Part shown: positions 59,891-64,000 of the stretch, in pieces | Position numbering within the stretch: position 1 is the stretch's first letter | How the letters are laid out: each line of letters starts with the position of its first letter | Assembly (NCBI RefSeq): GCF_018143015.1 | Contig: NC_054751.1 | Coordinates: 23,760,425 to 23,824,424, forward strand | Length of the DNA: 64,000 nt | Direction: 5' to 3' | Source: Lytechinus variegatus | Lineage: Eukaryota > Echinodermata > Echinoidea > Temnopleuroida > Toxopneustidae | Notes under the pieces: model-generated | The model's database searches: none | The model's input: the letters and a program-made list of their open reading frames with translations, nothing else | What the model was told of the DNA's origin: nothing | Translations under genes and position numbers: made by a program

Positions 59891-60257
59891 CGCTCTCCCG
59901 CTACTCTAACACAATTTACTAGCAACAAGAAGTGAGCTCCCTGATGAAAACCAACAGCGATTCTTGGTCATCATCAACTCACTTTTACTGACAAAACTAA
60001 GGGGAAAAAGTAGCCAAAGTGCAAAAATTCATCATACCTTCATCGGTCAGATATGGCCATTGTCTTACATCGTCTACCCAGGTGTCCATGCTTTATTTTA
60101 TTGATTTATGATGAAGTTAATGACACAGTATCAGAGCTTATCTGTAATCTTTCATTGAATTTGTACACAGAGCCAATCGCGGTCAGCGCACTTGCCCACC
60201 GCAGCAATGGCGTCGCCGATAGAGGGCCAAATACATAAACCGGCCGTGAAATTGGTC

Positions 60258-61260
60258 TATATATGGTGGGGGGAGGCGAGGAGCTGAACTTTAATGGGTC
60301 CCTTCCTTGCTCATTTTGTATGTTTATCCCCTTAGTTGGGTATTGTTTGGTTAATTCCTACCTTTGCTGGGACTAACCTTAAAGCTGTCATGTGCATTCT
60401 AGGCAGATTTCTGCTTCATTGATAGGAAGTCTAAAGGCAACTGCACACCTTACAAATTTGGTCCAGATATCGTCCAAACAAAATAAGCATGCAAAACTCT
60501 GTATATAAAACTTTATTCTAATTATTTACCCATTGTTACCCAATTCCATTTCTCATATTACTCTGAATACATCACAAAAAACACAAAAAATTACTGCGAG
60601 AGATAATGGATGGAGAAACTACTCTGTATCACATGACTGACTTGTGACCTATCCTATATATGGTGGGGGGAGGCGAGGAGCTGAACTTTAATGGGTCCCT
60701 TCCTTGCTCATTTTGTATGTTTATCCCCTTAGTTGGGTATTGTTTGGTTAATTCCTACCTTTGCTGGGACTAACCTTAAAGCTGTCATGTGCATTCTAGG
60801 CAGATTTCTGCTTCATTGATAGGAAGTCTAAAGGCAACTGCACACCTTACAAATTTGGTCCAGATATCGTCCAAACAAAATAAGCATGCAAAACTCTGTA
60901 TATAAAACTTTATTCTAATTATTTACCCATTGTTACCCAATTCCATTTCTCATATTACTCTGAATACATCACAAAAAACACAAAAAATTACTGCGAGAGA
61001 TAATGGATGGAGAAACTACTCTGTATCACATGACTGACTTGTGACCTATCCTATATATGGTGGGGGGAGGCGAGGGGCTGAACTTTAATGGGGCCCTTCC
61101 TTGCTCATTTTGTATGTTTATCCCCTAAGTTTGGTATTGTTTGGTTAATTCCTACCTTTGCTGGGACTAACCTTTAAGCTGTCATGTGCATTCTAAGCAG
61201 ATTTCTGCTTCATGGATAGGAAGTCCTAAGGCCACTGCACACCTTACAAATATGGTCCAA
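60258..61260. repeat. 397-bp tandem triplication
   Basis: Units start at TTACTGCGAGAGATAATGG: 60591 and 60988 (period 397). The first unit is split: its start lies at 58683-58748, left of the transposon, and the rest at 60258-60590. The third unit diverges after about 61260. The first and second units are nearly identical, so duplication is recent. Confidence 0.88.
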
Positions 61261-62166
61261 ATTTGATTTGGAATAGAATGTAGACGATTGATATTAAGAT
61301 TAAATCGTGGAACAAACTAGATTGCTAAGTGCTGAATTGTCAAATGGATTGTCAGATAAAAATCACTGGTAATGGCTATATCATTCCTAATCAAAGCTAT
61401 AAAAGGAAATTTGCTTTTTTTAATAGATTCATGTTATTGAATGTTACTAGCTAATTTGGCAATTACTCTGAACACTTGCAATTGAACATTTTGATAAAAG
61501 CATTCTGATAGTCATCCTGAACCTCAATTTAGAATATTTTTTGTTCATCGTAGTAGTACTCAAAAATAACCAAACTGCTGTTTTTTCCAAAATCGCGTTG
61601 GTAGACCAGTCGTGAGGTGTGCAATTGCGTAGAATTGTCTCAGTCTGGGCCTTTGTCATGTCATGTCATGTCATTCACTGTCTCTGATCCCTCTCTCTGA
61701 TACGCATGATACGTTTCACACTTACAATGAGATCATAATTTTGTTATGATGACACGTACATCGTGAATACACATCAAATGATATTATGAGTTTGTCTGCC
61801 AAACTCTGTTATTCCGGGCCAACTTTTGGTTGGCTTGCAGTGATTTATTTTTCTTTTAGGTAAGAATAAAAAAAAAGGTATTTTGCCTATGCAGTGCCTT
61901 ATATTGCATTACACACAAATTTGCTATTAGCATTGATGGTGATCCTTGTTGCTAAGCATTGACATGCAATGTGTTGTGATATCTAATGCTGATATGAACA
62001 GAGTATTTTTTTTAACATGACATCAGTTAATATATTCATGTACTGTAAAGATAAGAATTCTGTTATGATGAGAGTTGTGTGAATGATTGATTTTACCAAT
62101 TATAAGCAGGAAATCATTTTGACATGGTACTTTTTAATCATACTACCCTGTTATTCAATTGTACAG

Positions 62167-62597
62167 GAGCAAGACAGTGGATGTCATACATCCTAGGACC
62201 CCTCCAAGAGTGAAACGTAATATCTGTGAATTTCTCCTCAATGAACGCTCCATTTGTTCGCTAGCTGACCAACTGATCCACTCTCCTCACCGTGGTCCTG
62301 GAGGTGGTGGTGAGGTTGCTCTTCAAGGTTGTAGGGACCCTACAAGAGCGTGGAAGATGGGTCCAGGATTTGGACCCCTGGTAGAGTGGCAGGTGCTGAT
62401 TCTCAGGAAGATTGGCTTGGAAATGACGGGAGAGCTCGAAGATGTAGGAAGGAGTCATGAGATGAACGATCGGTCACAGAGCAAGAGAAGTAATAAGATG
62501 TTCAATAGGTCACTGAGGAGGAGCGTTGAGATAGTCAACAGACCACTGAGCTGGAGTGATGGTATAGAAGATAGGTCACAGAGCACACCAGTTCCAG
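62167..62597 (+). CDS. AT-hook gene, exon 3
   Basis: 431 nt, acceptor TTGTACAG|GAGC, joining phase 2 from 57193. It ends at CCAG|GTGTTT, phase 1; if not spliced, the frame stops 7 codons later. It encodes GSKTVDVIHPRTPPRVKRNI...NERSICSLADQLIH...GCRDPTRAWKMGPGF...LVEWQVLILRKIG, which looks like a folded domain, then a repeat-like basic tail (NDRSQSKRSN, NRSLRRS, EDRSQS). I do not recognise the domain. Confidence 0.82.
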
Positions 62598-63291
62598 GTG
62601 TTTATCATTGGCATTGTTGATAGCTAGTTAAGGGGCGTGTTTCATAATACTGTTCATAATGTTAAGCACAACTTTAGGGAATACTGGAATGTGAACACCA
62701 TGTTGGGTCATCAACCTATTCTATCAATTGGCCAAAGTTGACATATGTTCATACTATGAACCCATTGTCTATCAGAATCATATGGTGCCTGTACAAAAGT
62801 CTATGCAAGCACAACGCTACATCCAATTATCGGTCTTTGCATTGTTTATGAGCATGATTTTCATACTAAATAAACAAGAGTATCTGAACGGTGCAAAATA
62901 AGTAAACAAATTTAGAAGCCAAAACCTTGGTTACTGGCTTGAAATTAAACAAAATGAAGCAAGTAATGAATTTCTAAGCCATAGGTTAGTCCAATGTTGG
63001 AAAAATAAGCTTAAAAATGTTAAAAATTTGAGGAAGGATAATTATGTCCGGGGGGAAAAAAAATAAAAAAGCCCACCTAAAATTCCCTAAAATGACCTGT
63101 CATTTTGTAGTTAAACCCTTTTTTTGCTTGCTTGTCAAATTTAGCGGTCAAACCCCCTCCTTGGTAAAAAAAGCTAGATCTGCCCCGGCCTGTGTCACAT
63201 TGCAAGGGATCGTATTTTCCATTAGTGCTGTACTGGATTGGAGGTTTTATTTCATTGTTTTTTTTCATATTCTTTGGTAATTGTTATACAG

Positions 63292-63353
63292 GAAATGTAA
63301 TGACTCAAGAATCAGACAGAAGGGGTCCGCAAAATATGCCACGAGATCGGAAG
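63292..63353 (+). CDS. AT-hook gene, exon 4
   Basis: 62 nt, acceptor GTTATACAG|GA, donor GGAAG|GTGAGA. Phase 1 in, phase 0 out. It encodes (G)NVMTQESDRRGPQNMPRDRK. Support comes from consistent phases on both sides and good splice sites. The preceding intron (62598-63291) includes a small G-rich element at 63049-63188 ending CTAGATCTGCCCC. Confidence 0.75.
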
Positions 63354-63864
63354 GTGAGATTACACGTTTTTTGAAAAAATGCAATTTAGTATTGGTTTTG
63401 ACTTCGAGTAATGAGTAAATTGTCTCAAAGTGATTGTAAAAGGCTGTTTATAATGCACCTAAAGACTGGTAGTTGCTGAACGGCAATGGACACGACAGAC
63501 TACTTGACTATAAAAATTATGATGAAGGCCATAGGTGCTCTTAAGCATGTGTGGTACTACACCCAAATTATTGTCCTTGAAGTTTCTGCTGTTATTTTGA
63601 ACGTGAGAGCATTAGCAGTGGACCAATTTTTCATGATATTCATAAGTATCACGGATAGAAATTATGTCAAACATTACCACAACTTTCCTTCATCTTAAAC
63701 TCTTTGCTTGCCATTGACATAGTCCCTCCTGTGCTACATTATTCTTAGGGTATGCGAAACCATATAAATAATAACCTTTTCATTGGTTTATTGTCTAGAG
63801 AAAAGCTGTTTGTACACTGTATAATGCAATGCAAACAACATCACAAAAGTTCTTTCATTTTCAG

Positions 63865-64000
63865 TTCCACTCTAGGAAGGATCAAAGAATTGGTGTTCAG
63901 GAGATCTTGAAGCTAGCTCATCATGGCTCACCTTTGTTAGTCTTCATCCACCCAGGAGGTCAGAAAAGCTACCATGCAGTTGCTGAGGTGTGGCTTCCTT
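63865..64000 (+). CDS. AT-hook gene, exon 5, runs off the window
   Basis: Acceptor CATTTTCAG|TTCC, phase 0. Open to the last base: FHSRKDQRIGVQEILKLAHH, then GSPLLVFIHPGGQKSYHAV and AEVWLP. It resembles a compact alpha/beta domain with an IHPGG turn. No family recognised. The visible product is about 1,038 codons and incomplete. The intron 63354-63864 shows nothing else. Confidence 0.8.

Larger units (their letters stand above)
58749..60257 (+). mobile_element. DNA transposon with TATA target duplication
   Basis: Ends GACCAATTTCAC and complement GTGAAATTGGTC; subterminal CTGCGGTGGGC also inverted. TATA flanks both ends (58745-58748, 60258-60261). The empty site is present in the tandem copy at 60655, which confirms a 4-bp duplication. 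It contains the possible zinc-finger exon at 58904-59059, a palindromic MITE block (59160-59466) and a CT-rich microsatellite (59630-59890). No transposase core is visible, so it is a deleted copy. Confidence 0.82.
57194..62166. other. Intron of AT-hook gene
   Basis: A 5-kb intron with a G/C-run element at 57820-58108 (CCAGGGGGGACATGTCCCCC at left; CTGCCCCTGCC at right), a transposon (58749-60257), and a 397-bp tandem triplication (58683-61260). Nothing host-coding seen in it. Confidence 0.75.

Overview
The window looks like nuclear DNA of an echinoderm, most likely a sea urchin. The reasons are spliced genes with GT-AG introns, AT-rich intergenic DNA packed with short non-autonomous DNA transposons and tRNA-derived SINEs, and an element whose inverted ends are built of 15-bp tandem repeats, like the TU foldback transposons I recall from sea urchin. 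The species cannot be fixed from the sequence alone. No bacterial, organellar or viral gene block is present.

The left two thirds (1-45 kb) is a tandem array of three paralogous genes for a small secreted collagen-like protein, called here A, B and C, all on the plus strand. Gene A enters from the left and shows only its last two exons (1097-1246, 1728-2212). Gene B (15961-23571) and gene C (35290-41687) are complete, with four coding exons each (88, 120, 150 and 485 nt), all introns in phase 1, and a 280-residue product. The product has a signal peptide, a Cys pair, eight Gly-X-Y triplets, a short N-glycosylatable linker and a Cys-rich C-terminal domain like that of short-chain collagen C4 proteins. 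Each complete gene also has a non-coding first exon behind a conserved promoter block with CCAAT and GC boxes. The array arose by recent tandem duplication. Long stretches are nearly identical, and the units differ mainly by clean transposon insertions with empty sites in the sister unit: a 3.9-kb unclassified element, a 2.7-kb TU-like foldback element, a 1.3-kb repeat carrying nuclear-receptor DR1 sites, and a 3.4-kb composite insertion.

The middle (45-54 kb) has no gene I can support. It holds G-rich-ended small transposons, a 1.4-kb GATA-type simple repeat enclosed by a perfect 75-bp inverted repeat, a CpG-rich block that could be a promoter, a 1.5-kb hAT-like element with an 8-bp target duplication, and a decayed DR1-type repeat.

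The right end (54.25-64 kb) holds the first five coding exons of a large gene on the plus strand that runs off the window. It encodes an AT-hook protein with four RGRP hooks, an 11 x 8-residue Asn-rich repeat and further conserved-looking exons. I do not recognise the family. It is probably a nuclear chromatin-associated protein. Its 5-kb third intron holds a transposon with a possible zinc-finger exon and a 397-bp tandem triplication.
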